A DNA stretch of 64,000 nucleotides from Euphorbia lathyris (Eukaryota; Streptophyta; Magnoliopsida; Malpighiales; Euphorbiaceae), in contig NC_088916.1 in the NCBI RefSeq assembly GCF_963576675.1, positions 18,576,501-18,640,500 of the forward strand. Reading direction: 5' to 3'. This document shows, piece by piece, positions 1 to 9,504 of this stretch. The position numbers were made by a program, and so were the translations under genes. The first letter of the stretch is position 1. Each line of letters begins with the position of its first letter. Below the pieces are notes generated by a model that worked only from the letters and a program-made list of their open reading frames with translations, ran no database searches and had not been told where the DNA came from.

Positions 1-350
1 GTTGGCACCTTGATTAAAGGAAACCGATTGATGATTGATCCGACCTTTAATCCTTCCCATCGGGAAACTTTTTTGTCAGAATAGGTAATGGTTGTGCACT
101 TATGTTCAGAGGCCTCTACTTCTTGGCACCGACAAACCCTTTGTGAGAACATGGACTGGTTATGGACTTATGTTCAAGAGCTCTAATCCAACATATAAGC
201 AAGCCGAATGATGGAAACTTGGTTAACAAGAGTTGGTGATGCACGTACAACTTGTTAGCACCGTGATTAAAGGAACCCGATCAATGATTGATTCATCCTC
301 TAATTTCGGATGCTAGCAAGCTTTCCCGTCACAATAGGGACTGTGCATGT
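1..350. repeat. Diverged direct repeat pair
   Basis: The block at about 1-105 recurs in diverged form at about 254-350. Both contain a 'gcacc(t/g)tgattaaagga' string, then 'atgattgat', and end near 'gtgca(c/t)'. The offset is about 250 bp. No reading frame spans it. It looks like a decayed tandem repeat, and its family is unknown. Confidence 0.35.
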
Positions 351-469
351 AATAATATATACAGCAGCCCCAAGGACGACTTCATAAAAAATTAGCAGTC
401 TGCAATTGAGAGGGAACAACCTGCAATTTGTAAAAAAAAAAACAATATTGTTGATGATTGAAATTTCAG

Positions 470-883
470 CCGTCTGTATGGATGATTCTTCGGGACAAGC
501 TTCCTGAAATGCTCAAGCCTTTTCTATCTAATCAAAGTGTAAATAATTCCTTCAAAGCATCGAAATATTTCTCCTCCATCAGACTCCTTCTATTCCTTAC
601 ATTTATTCATTGCTGATTCTATTCTTTTCATCACATCATTCAATGAATCTCCTAATTCAGAACCCGTCATTCCATGATAGCCTTCAACACCAAAAGGATA
701 TTTCTGAAAAAAAACATCGCTCAAAAATTTTCTCGCAGGTTCAAAATCTCGGTTGTAACTGAACATTTGAGGTTTTAAATAATGGCCATCATCCTCATTC
801 GGCTCCAGTTCGATCAAATGGTCTGCAACTTCAGTTGCTTCTACAAGCTTTTGGGATCTGATCCAGGTAAACAGATGATACAA
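470..883 (-). pseudogene. TPR gene fragment, SLOW GREEN-like
   Basis: The minus-strand frame carries a tetratricopeptide-like stretch (LIELEPNE, then a YHGM motif, then KRIESAMNKCKE). It meets a TAG at about 588-590 and continues in the same frame with GIIYTLIR, another TAG, and FRKLVPKNHPY. From memory, this order of motifs resembles the C-terminal half of the plastid TPR proteins of the SLOW GREEN family, which are needed for chloroplast development. The upstream edge has a plausible splice acceptor (ggatcag before ATCCCAAAAG). Two in-frame stops and the absence of other exons nearby indicate a dead fragment. The family call is an inference from short motifs. Confidence 0.4.
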
Positions 884-899
884 AGGTTAGAATATTTTA

Positions 900-1463
900 T
901 ATTTTAGTTTTTGTTTCTATCTGATTAACCCGTTGTTTGTTTAGTTTTGAATTCATCCTATTGATATTTATTTATTTAGTTAGTTATTTTCAACTCCTAT
1001 TCACAATTGAAACTCTTATTTACTAAATAATTTTTGGGTCCTGGTGTTATCTTTTTGTTGTTTAATAAAAATGAAAGACTAGCTCTTATTATTTCTAATC
1101 AAATTAATTTTGTTAAAATTGTAATTAGGATTAGCTTTTCTTTTACGGTTTCTAATTCATGTGTAAGATTAAATACTTAGTCTTTTATTTCAATTAAATA
1201 TTTAATTTTGTCTTATTTTATTTTATTTTTAACTTTATGCATTTCCAATTTTACGGAGTCTAAAAAATTTGTTAGCAACCAAGCATAAATGTTCGTTTGT
1301 CAAATCCATGCTTGCGGGGATAATTGTTTGCACCATAAATAATTTTTTGGCTTTTAATTATTTTTAATATATTAATTGGCTACGTCTAAGTATATTTTTC
1401 TAAAGTGGACATCAGGGGAGACTTGAAGTAAACTTAGGGGAACCAAGAGCCGGTTAATATTTT
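900..1463. other. AT-rich spacer, nothing recognised
   Basis: Very AT-rich sequence with no reading frame of interest and no terminal repeats that I can pair. It separates the TPR relic from the copia A LTR. Confidence 0.4.
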
Positions 1464-1929
1464 TGTTGGAAAATTTATATATAAATGAAATTAGTATAAA
1501 TTCCAATAGTCATCCTTGTTCATGAACAGTTGTGTTCGTTCATGATTAGTCGTGTCAGTTCATGAACAGTCTTGTTCGTTCATGAATAGTCGTGTTCATT
1601 AGAGAACAGACATGTCCATTCAAGTTCTATATATACATGATGGAACTGTCAGATTGATATACTTTGAAATATTATTCTCTGAATCATTTCTGCTATCTGT
1701 ACCTGTTGTTTTGTTCTACTCCAGAGATAGCTATTATACACTCGGTAAGAGTTCGCTTGCGTAATCTGTTTTATCCTGGGAGACGATTGTTAATAGCGAC
1801 AACATCTGTCTTAAGGAAACTGCTAATACATGCCTCTGATTTGTCTAAACTTTTTCCTTTTTAATTAATTATTTACTATTCATGTTTCTTTTTGTGTTTA
1901 TTTGTTCTTGGTTTAATCATTTTCTAACA
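1464..1929 (+). repeat. 5' LTR of copia A
   Basis: The block starts TGTTGGAAAA and ends TTTTCTAACA, a near-perfect terminal inverted pair with the TG...CA ends of an LTR (466 bp). A TATA-like 'tatatataca' lies at about 1626-1635. Upstream of it, in the U3 position, are five 20-bp units built on the palindrome TTCATGAA (1517-1610). No second copy is present in the window, so the boundary rests on end structure alone. Confidence 0.6.
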
Positions 1930-1987
1930 TTCTTAAGACAGAAGTTTAAATATTTCTGATTTTTCCAAAAGACAATATAATGTTTAA

Positions 1988-2137
1988 GGTAAAGGCTATG
2001 CTTACTTTGTTTTTAACAAAGTAAGCCTTACTTTGTGTGTTTTCACCATTGGATTAATTTTCTAATCCAACATCCAATGGTGAAAACACTCAAAGTAATG
2101 GTACTTTGTGAAAAACAAAGTAACCATAGAAGGCACC
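1988..2137. mobile_element. Hairpin MITE with 10-bp target duplication
   Basis: A 150-bp foldback element. The arms 1996-2053 and about 2072-2129 are inverted copies with only a few mismatches. The ends read GGT...ACC, and both sides are flanked by TAATGTTTAA (1978-1987 and 2138-2147), a perfect 10-bp target-site duplication. That size suits a Mutator-type non-autonomous element. It has no coding capacity and lies in the leader of copia A. Confidence 0.75.
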
Positions 2138-2499
2138 TAATGTTTAAACAACAATAAGATGTATGCTTCTATTTTTCTGTAGGTTCTTTCATTTCAAAGT
2201 TTGCTGGTTTTGTTTTTTTAATTAAGTTCAATAAACCAAAAACAAAACTTTAAAAAAAACTTGATATAACTTTGACGAATCCCAAATGTGCTCCGACGGT
2301 CCCTGAATAGTCCGGAAATGCTCCACAGGCTTGGGTCTGGATCGGAAATGCTCAAATAGGCCTAAAAACACCTGAAAACGCGGAAAATGCCAAAAATAAT
2401 AGAAATTACTAATTCTAACTAAAAGATAACAAAACGATAATAAAATTAAAAGGAAATAAAGCAAAAATGGGCTAAAATGATCCTAAAAACCTTATACAA

Positions 2500-4229
2500 A
2501 TGGGAGCTATCAGACCCAAACGGGCTTTAGAAACTGTTGATGATAACAGTCAGGACCCTCAACAAGAAACTGATGTTGAAATTAAGGAAGAGGCTGAGCC
2601 TAGAAGGAGTAATAGATCTAGGGTAGAAAAATCATTTGGTCCAAATTTTCTAACCTATATGGTAGAGGCGGAGCCTCGGACCTACAAGGCAGCTGTAAGC
2701 TCAACGGAAAGCCCTTTATGGAAAGAGGCTACAAGGAGTGAAATTGACTCCATCTTGCAAAACCATACATGGGAAGTAGTGGACCTCCCTTCGGGAACAA
2801 AACCACTAAGCTCTAGATGAATTTTCAAACGGAAAATGAAAACAGATGGAATAATTGATAAGTATAAGGCCAGATTGGTTATAAAAGGTTATAGACAAAA
2901 AGAAGGTCTTGACTACTTTGACACGTACTCTCCCGTGTCTAGGATAACGTCTATTAGGATGATACTTTCAATCGCCGCTTTGCGAACCTTGAAATACATC
3001 AGATGGATGTTAAGACAGCTTTCTTGAATGGAGATCTTGATGAAGAGATCTACATGGAACAACCGGAAGGTTGTGTAGCTCCAGGTCAAGAAAGAAAAGT
3101 CTTTAAATTGGTGAAGTCTTTATATGGATTAAAGCAAGCACCAAAACAATGGCATAAGAAGTTTGATGATGTCATGATGACAAACGGCTATCAAATAAAC
3201 GAGTGTGACAAATGTATTTATGTCAAAACTACAAATGAAGGATATATCATTTTGTGTTTGTATGTTGATGACATACTTATTGTTGGAAGTAATGACAAGA
3301 TGGTGAAGAGTACCAAGGACATGTTAAACTCATGGTTTGATATGAAAGATATGGGGCTCGCAGATGTGATTTTGGGCATCCAAATCAAACGTTCACCTAA
3401 CAGTATCATCTTGACTCAGTCACACTATGTGGATAAGATTCTTGGCAAGTTTAGTAAGAATGATTCTGGTATCGCTAGAACTCCAATCGACACTAGCCAA
3501 CATTTATGCAAAAATAAAGGTGAAAGCGTTGTAGAATACGCAAGAGTTATAGGCAGCCTAATGTATCTCATGAGTTGTATAAGGCCTGATATTGCTTTTA
3601 CTGTCAGCAGTTTAAGTATATACACGAGTAATCCAGGAGAAATCCACTGGAAAGCCATTGTAAGAATACTTCGGTATTTAAGATATACTCGTGATTATGG
3701 ATTGCACTATACGAGAGAACCTGCTGTGTTAGAAGGATTCTCTGATGGAAGTTGGATATCTGATATAAAAGATTCCAAAGGCACGAGTGGATATGTGTTT
3801 ACTCTAGCAGGAGGAGCAGTATCCTGGAAATCCTCAAGGCAAACAATTATAACAAGATCCACTATGGAGTCTGAGTTTATAGCTTTAGATAAAGAAGGAG
3901 AAGAAGCCGAGTGGCTACGAAACTTCTTGGAGGATGTTCCTATGTGGCCCAAACCTGTGCCCACAATTTGTATACATTGTGATAATCAAACAACGATTAA
4001 GAGAGCATAGAATGGGATATATAACGGTAAACCTCGACACATGCATCGTCGACATAACTCCGTTAGACAACTGATCTCAACAAGTGTTATTTCTGTTGAT
4101 TTTATTGGATCAAAGGATAACACAGTGGATACGCTAATCAAAGGGTTAAATAGAGATCAAGTTGAAAAATCATCGAAAGGAATGGGACTAAAGCCCATAG
4201 AGAATAGGCATTATGTGAAGGAGATATAG
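2500..4229 (+). pseudogene. Copia A pol: reverse transcriptase and RNase H
   Basis: Ty1/copia polyprotein C-terminal half. Visible motifs in order: the acidic linker before [50 protein letters not shown], the catalytic YVDDIL at about 3258-3275, RPDIAFTVS, then RNase H ([26 protein letters not shown]) and the typical C-terminal LKPIE. Breaks are a TGA at 2818-2820 where the family has Trp, a frameshift at about 2980-3002, and a TAG at 4008-4010 inside RNase H. Not functional. Confidence 0.88.
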
Positions 4230-4448
4230 AGGGTGTTTGGTTACCTACTTTTCACCTCTTGTTTACCTTTTCACTTTAAAATGTAGAGTTTTAGGTGTTT
4301 AGTTACATACCTCTTGTTTGCCTTTTACAGCTGAAAAGTAGTTTTTTACAAAAGGAGAGAATTTCTGCTTTTTGTAAAAGTAGCTTTTTCGAAAGGCAAA
4401 CAATAACAGAAACAGTAAACAACAAACAACAAGTAGCCAAACAGACTC
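4229..4448. mobile_element. Small MITE, Tourist/PIF-like ends
   Basis: 220 bp beginning GAGGGTGTTTGGTTACC and ending in an imperfect inverted copy (GTAGCCAAACAGACTC). It is flanked by ATA on both sides (4226-4228, 4449-4451), fitting the 3-bp duplication of PIF/Harbinger-derived Tourist MITEs. It begins at the last base of the copia A stop codon. There is no coding capacity. The superfamily call rests on the 3-bp repeat and could be chance. Confidence 0.5.
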
Positions 4449-4689
4449 ATAGGTTTTCGCAGCTAGCTTATACATTACCGTAATATAGGGTTCAATTAGT
4501 CGATTCCTAAAACAACATTATTCTATTTTTTGCAAACCAGTGCTCAAAATCGGATGATGATTAGGAATATATTATTCAATAAGAGGTCCTTTGGGTAAGG
4601 GGAAAGAAAGATGGAAGACCTAGTAAAATAAATAAATAAAAATAATTATTGAATTAAATAAAAAATTCTCAAAAAAATATTTATGTGCA

Positions 4690-5675
4690 AACCAATCCAG
4701 GTCGGATAGATCGGTATTATGTGCGCGTGTGGTGGTCAAAAGTCAAAGTCAAACACACATCTTTTAGGTATTTAACGCTTCTACAAAAAATGGGTACCAC
4801 TTGGTAGGGGTGAACAAAAAAATTCAAAAAATCGAAAAAACCAAACTGAAACCGAATCGAAAAATAAGATTAACTGAAACCAATAGACTATGGTACGAGG
4901 GTGTTGCTATTTACCGCTCTCTTTTTGCTTTTACCGCTCCTATTTGGACAATTTTACCCTTTTAATAAAAAATTGAATTTTTGAAAAAAAAAGCCAATGT
5001 TGGCTAGGCGGGTGTCGGATCCGCCCAGCCATAGGTTGGGCGGATCCACCACCTGCCCAAGCCATTGGCTAGGCGGGTGTTTCACCCGTCCAAGCCATTG
5101 GCCGAGCGGGTGGTGGATCCGTCCAGCTATAGGCTGGGCGGATCAACCACCTTGGGCCTAGGCACAAATTTTATATTTTAGTGACAGAAAATGTTAAATC
5201 GTTCAATTTTTTGTGACGAAAAATATAAAATTCTCTATTTTTTGTGACGAAAAATGCAAAATCGTCACGAAAAATATGCATTATGTTCATGATTTTTTTG
5301 AAAAAAAATGTTCTGACTTATATTCATCTATTTTCGGGGTTCGGGTTGTCATATATCAATTATTTTGATAATTTTAATTATTGTTGTTCGGGTTTGTAAT
5401 TTTAGAGAGAGAATTTTCAGTTTTTGATCAAAATTATGAAAAATGGAAAAAAATTTCAAATGGGGCGGTAACTCGTAAAAAAAGGGCGGTATTTAGCAAT
5501 TTATTTTAAAGATAGTGGTTAATGGTTACGATTACGGTTTTTGGTGGTGCATTGCAATATCTCAATTTAAAAATAGTGGTTACGGGTCACAGTTTTATCA
5601 AATTTCAAATTTGGGTCAAGCCCAACATAATACTTTTATAAATTTATATTAGGACTAAGTCCAACAATCCCCATT
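4690..5675 (-). repeat. Diverged copia LTR remnant, interrupted
   Basis: Scattered segments match the copia D LTR (32,527-33,309) in the same order: 'gcgcgtgtggtggtca', a 'gggtaccacttgg' stretch, and a final 'gggtcaagcccaaca' followed by 'aatcccca', which resembles the LTR end and polypurine tract of that family. The inverted-repeat element at 4904-5499 separates them. Strongly decayed, so the boundaries are approximate. Confidence 0.3.
4904..5499. mobile_element. Non-autonomous inverted-repeat DNA transposon
   Basis: The left end TTGCTATTTACCGC and the right end (inverted TTGCTAAATACCGCC) begin imperfect terminal inverted repeats of about 44 bp, each holding two ACCGC boxes. The interior has a GC-rich tandem array (about 4990-5155) built on 'ttggctaggcgggtg' and 'ggatccgcccagcc', then an AT-rich part with repeated 'tttttgtgacgaaaaat'. 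There is no open frame. I see no convincing target-site duplication, so the superfamily (possibly Mutator) is open. Confidence 0.5.
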
Positions 5676-5689
5676 TGAATTATTGAATT

Positions 5690-5794
5690 GTTGGTGCACT
5701 GCAATATCTCACTCTCACACGACCAAATTGTGTTTACAGTAAACATATTATTGCAGTTTCTTCATAGTCTTACTGATGAGCACTGGAAGTGTAC
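5690..5794 (+). pseudogene. Copia pol fragment, left piece
   Basis: Short plus-strand coding traces of a copia polyprotein: VGALQYLTLTRP, then after a one-base loss TVNILLQFLHS and TDEHWK. This is the junction region between RT and RNase H. The text stops at the TGTAC duplication of the gypsy insertion and resumes at 15,831. Together they form one older copia relic split by the gypsy element. Confidence 0.6.
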
Positions 5795-6271
5795 TGATAA
5801 CTTGAGGAAAAATCCTTGATCGGAGCCCTTCCCTATGAGGCGCCGTTGGGATCGGCCGAGGACACTCCGATGCCAAAGTCAGTAAGATGAATCAAGGAAA
5901 CCAACTGAATTGACAAGGGTTGTAAGAATGTGTACCTTGATAGCCTAGGGGATCGGGCTATATATAGCTGGGAAGTTGTAACCTTCAGGTAACTAGAAAG
6001 TCTCCATTAATGCTTCATTAATGGCGGTTACAGGTTATCCTTAACCTAGCAGTTTAGCTAATTAATAACTTATTAATGATCTTTTATGGCCGAGTTGGCG
6101 GTCAGCCGTTATAGAGGCGAATGGAGAGATTCGCCTTATAGGTCAGCCAGCGGATCTCTTGGAGCTGACCCGTGGAGATCCGCCAGCCAGCTTCCCTTTG
6201 GGGATCACTACGTGGCGTACTTTGAGGTGAATATCCCCTTTGGTCCTCAGGATAATATCTCGATGTTATCA
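5795..6271 (-). repeat. 3' LTR of the gypsy element
   Basis: 477 bp, the same length as the copy at 15,349-15,825. It contains a TATA-like box (tatatatag, about 5960-5968) read on the minus strand. Differences from the other LTR are point changes only, clustered in the part rich in 'cgcc/ggcg' motifs. Confidence 0.92.
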
Positions 6272-6285
6272 GAAGCCCCCCTAAA
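6272..6285 (-). other. Candidate polypurine tract (gypsy)
   Basis: On the minus strand the bases directly before the 3' LTR read TTTAGGGGGGCTTC. The G-run next to the LTR start is in the expected place for the plus-strand DNA primer. Position is the main evidence. Confidence 0.5.
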
Positions 6286-6834
6286 ATGCCCTTAAAGTCC
6301 TTTAGGGCTTTTGAACTTCTGCGCGCCGTCATAAACACTTGCATTAATGAGCACACTGTTCAATGCCATTGGACGATCGACACGTGTAGTGGACACACTG
6401 TCCCAGGAAGGAGAAAACTCTCTTCTTCTTCTTACGCTTTCTCTTTCTTCCTCATTTCTTCATTTTTCTCCTGCGCTCGAAGCTTTTTCTGGGATTTCTT
6501 TAGAGTTTCGCACCAAGCTTCCGATTTCTCATGTAAGTTCATTTTCTTTCGCTTAACTTTTTCCTGGATGTTTAGAAGTTCGTCTTCATCTTCTAGATCA
6601 ACTTCAGAACTTTTTAATTCAACCTCCCATCCTGAAATAGAAGTTGATTTTAGCTGGACCACCTCGTCGTCGGAGAACTCCCATTCTTCCGAGGACACGG
6701 TTAATTCCGATTTAGCTGAGTTTAATAACTCGGCATGTAATCATTATCAGACTCGTTCCACTAGGAATCCATCCCTTTTTACTTCTATCTCCGGCGCTGT
6801 TCCGGCCGGTGCCCATAGGTGGTTTCCGGGATCA

Positions 6835-8861
6835 ATGGCCTCTTCTTCGATTCCTCCTAGGAAAAAGAATCCTCGAGCGGAGTCCACTCCGTCTCGTATG
6901 AGTGTCGCAGATCTAGTGGATCTGGCGGATCGCTTTCCCTGGATTAAAAATTATGAGACTCAGCTCGCCGCATCTCATCAATGTCCTTCTTGTCCGCCTA
7001 GCGGCTTCCTTATAGTGTATTGTAGTCATGTGGAGAGAGGGTTTCGACTTCCTCTTCCAAAGATGATGGCGGACATCCTCTCTTACTTTGACATCACAGT
7101 CAGCCAGCTACATCCTAACTGCTGGTTGGACATCGCTTTAGACTGCTATCTTGCCTCGAATTTAGGAGTTGTATATACGGGCCATATCTTTAGAGCTTTT
7201 CACAAACCCTCAAAAAGGAAGTCCGAATCTTATCTCACGTTCGCCAAGTTCGGAGTATATTCGCCCTTTAGCGACAAAATGTCTAATGTTCATTGCTGGG
7301 ATGAGAGATTCTTCTATATGAAGATAAAGGATGGCGAACCATTGGGTTTTCCTTCAGTCTGGAATCCCAGGCCGCTATATATGGCAGGTGACATGCGTAT
7401 CCTAACGGATAGTGATGAGAAGGTGGCGGAGCTCATGAAGCAAATCAAGGTGGATGCATGGACATATGCTGATGCCTTAGCCTTCATGATGAGTGATATC
7501 CCATTGATTCACCGGGAAGGGGATCAATTCGTTTACTCAAAGATTACACAATTTGACCAAGGTACCTTCCATTTCTTCATGAACCTTGATTACTTTAATG
7601 TTTTCTTTGGCAGGGGTTTATCTAAGGCCAATCACGCTCTTGTAGAGAAGCGCAGGAAGTTTTTGGAGGCTGAAGCACGCAAAAAGGATCAAGCGGCGAA
7701 TCCCCAGATTGTTACTAGCAAACGTCCGGCTGAAACAGGGGTTGAGCCGCCGTTGAAGAGGAGGAAACCCAACACCACTGGAGTTCCTAAGCTTATGGCT
7801 GATGCCATGAGGTCCGCCAGGCCTGCTGGGGAAATTGCACAGGTAGATTTACCTTTGATTTCCTTTTGTTCATCAAGTTTTGGACCGGAGTATGAGCCTT
7901 TCATGTTTGTGTAGACGACGAAGCCCGATATTGGTGGATACTGGTCCGCCAAATTGGGAGCCCAAGGTTCTTTTGAGAACGAATCCATCCTAAATGATTT
8001 GGATGAGGCCTTGGGTCAGGTGGGCGAAGTGCAGAGGAACTATAATCAGATTCCTGGTTCAATTCATGCCCAAAAGGGGAAGACGGAGCTCCTTTCGGTG
8101 AGTTTCTTTAGAAAGGATGCAGACAATACTAGTTCCTTAATCCATTTTGCCTTTTGATTGAATCGTTTGTTTTTGGACAGTTGTATGCTCGCCTACGTAC
8201 CATGGAAACTGAGCTCCTTCAGAATGTGGCGGATAAGGCAACTATCGAGAGGCTAGAGAAAGAGATAGTGGAAGCCAATTCCACTATCGCTTCTATTAAT
8301 GCAGGTCTTGCTTCCGCGAATGCAAACCTTGCTTCCGCCACAGCCGCCCTAGTTCTCAGGGATGAGGAAATTAAGAGGTTAAAGGCAAAGATTGTGTCTG
8401 ATGCCAAAAGCCATGAAGACGCCCTTGGAGAAGCTGAATACATGGCGGGTGAATAAGCCTTTTATTATGGCGAGATGCTTATGGCGTACTTCTCCTTGGC
8501 GCATCCTGAGACTAACTTCACCGATCCGCAATTCGCCGTCCCCGAACCAGTAGATGTGGTGAAGTTCAATAAAATGTTAGACGCTAAGGAGTACCTCCAT
8601 GATTACGTTCGGAGATGGATGAATGGGCCTGTGGAAGAAACCAAACCCTCTACTACGGTCTTGGCGGATGAGCTTGAAGAAGTGCCCCTCAAGGCGGATG
8701 CAGAACCAATTCCTGATCAGGTTCTTCCCCTTGGTCCCACATCTTCGGTGGATAAGGAGGTATCTCTTGATGGCGTGTCTGCGTATGTGGAGAAGGAGGA
8801 TCCCCAAGCAAGCTCTGTGGGCGAAGAAAGCGCAAAGGAGGATGCTCCTATTGTTGTTTAG
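6835..8861 (+). pseudogene. Antisense spliced extra gene of the Tat element
   Basis: Gene on the strand opposite gag-pol. The start MASSSIPPRKK is chosen at 6835 (aatggc context); the frame is open upstream to 6286 but Ser/Phe-rich and UTR-like. Exon 1 runs 6835-7842 (336 aa), exon 2 7915-8097 (61 aa), exon 3 8181-8861. Every intron is GT-AG and phase 0. Exon 1 has the region described as 'putative gypsy type transposon' (Pfam PF04195-like), with the core FRLPLPKMMADIL then LHPNCWLDIALDCY. Exon 3 starts as a long coiled coil (MAETELLQN-like heptads, NAGLASANANLASA) and ends acidic. A TAA at 8454-8456 interrupts exon 3; the frame then continues to a stop at 8859-8861. Function unknown. It is convergent with pol. 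Confidence 0.65.
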
Positions 8862-9504
8862 CTTGCTTTTATTTGTGACATTGTAAAAACATTTTTAAGT
8901 ACAATTTGTTTTGATCCTTTATGGAAGCTATGTTATTTTACCTTTACGTTTGCGTAAGGAAATATATAGGCATCTAGGATTTGAAGTAGGTGGCCAGCCA
9001 TACTCCATTTTATGAACCTTTGTGAAGGTTAGAAGCTGTTCTATTCCTTCTAGAGGAAGTAAAGCTGCCCAGGGGATCAATTTGCTACCTATCTTTGAGG
9101 TGAAATGATCCGCCCGTAGGACTTGTGAATCCTTCTTTGGAAAGGATAAGAGAGTGTAAAGACCTTGCGTCCAAGGATCGTTTTAACTCTATTGGAGATT
9201 GAGATCCACTCACAAGATTGATCTTCTTATGTTTTTAAAGGCATTGAGGACGTATCTCTAAGATAGCGATACATTGTAAATGTGGAGAGCGTTGGATGCC
9301 CCCCTCTTTTTAAGACTGGAATATTGATATTGCTGCAGTAAACAATAAAAAGAACACAGATAATATGATGTTTATTAAGGGGAGAAATGCCTTAATACAG
9401 CAAGTAGGTCTTATAGGTGAGCCTCATTAAAACCTTTAATAAGAAAAACCACATGGGAAAAAGCTTATTAAAGGAAAAAGAGTACTCAAGACCGTATATA
9501 CACT
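8862..9504. other. Spacer between the antisense gene and pol
   Basis: Internal gypsy sequence between the 3' ends of two convergent genes. It is moderately AT-rich with no frame of note. A polyadenylation-like 'aataaa' appears around 9345-9350. Nothing else recognised. Confidence 0.5.

Larger units (their letters stand above)
1464..4229 (+). mobile_element. Ty1/copia remnant (copia A)
   Basis: A plus-strand copia element reduced to its 5' LTR, an altered leader and the 3' half of pol. Gag, protease and integrase are missing: integrase-free sequence joins the leader directly to the segment before reverse transcriptase at about 2500. No 3' LTR follows the end of pol. Instead a small MITE begins at the stop codon. 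The leader is interrupted by a MITE at 1988-2137. The element is therefore internally deleted and 3'-truncated. Confidence 0.65.

Noticed and set aside
6102..6356. Frames in the gypsy LTR (also 15,638-15,849)
   Set aside because: They occur in both LTRs and cross the LTR edges, without recognisable protein features.
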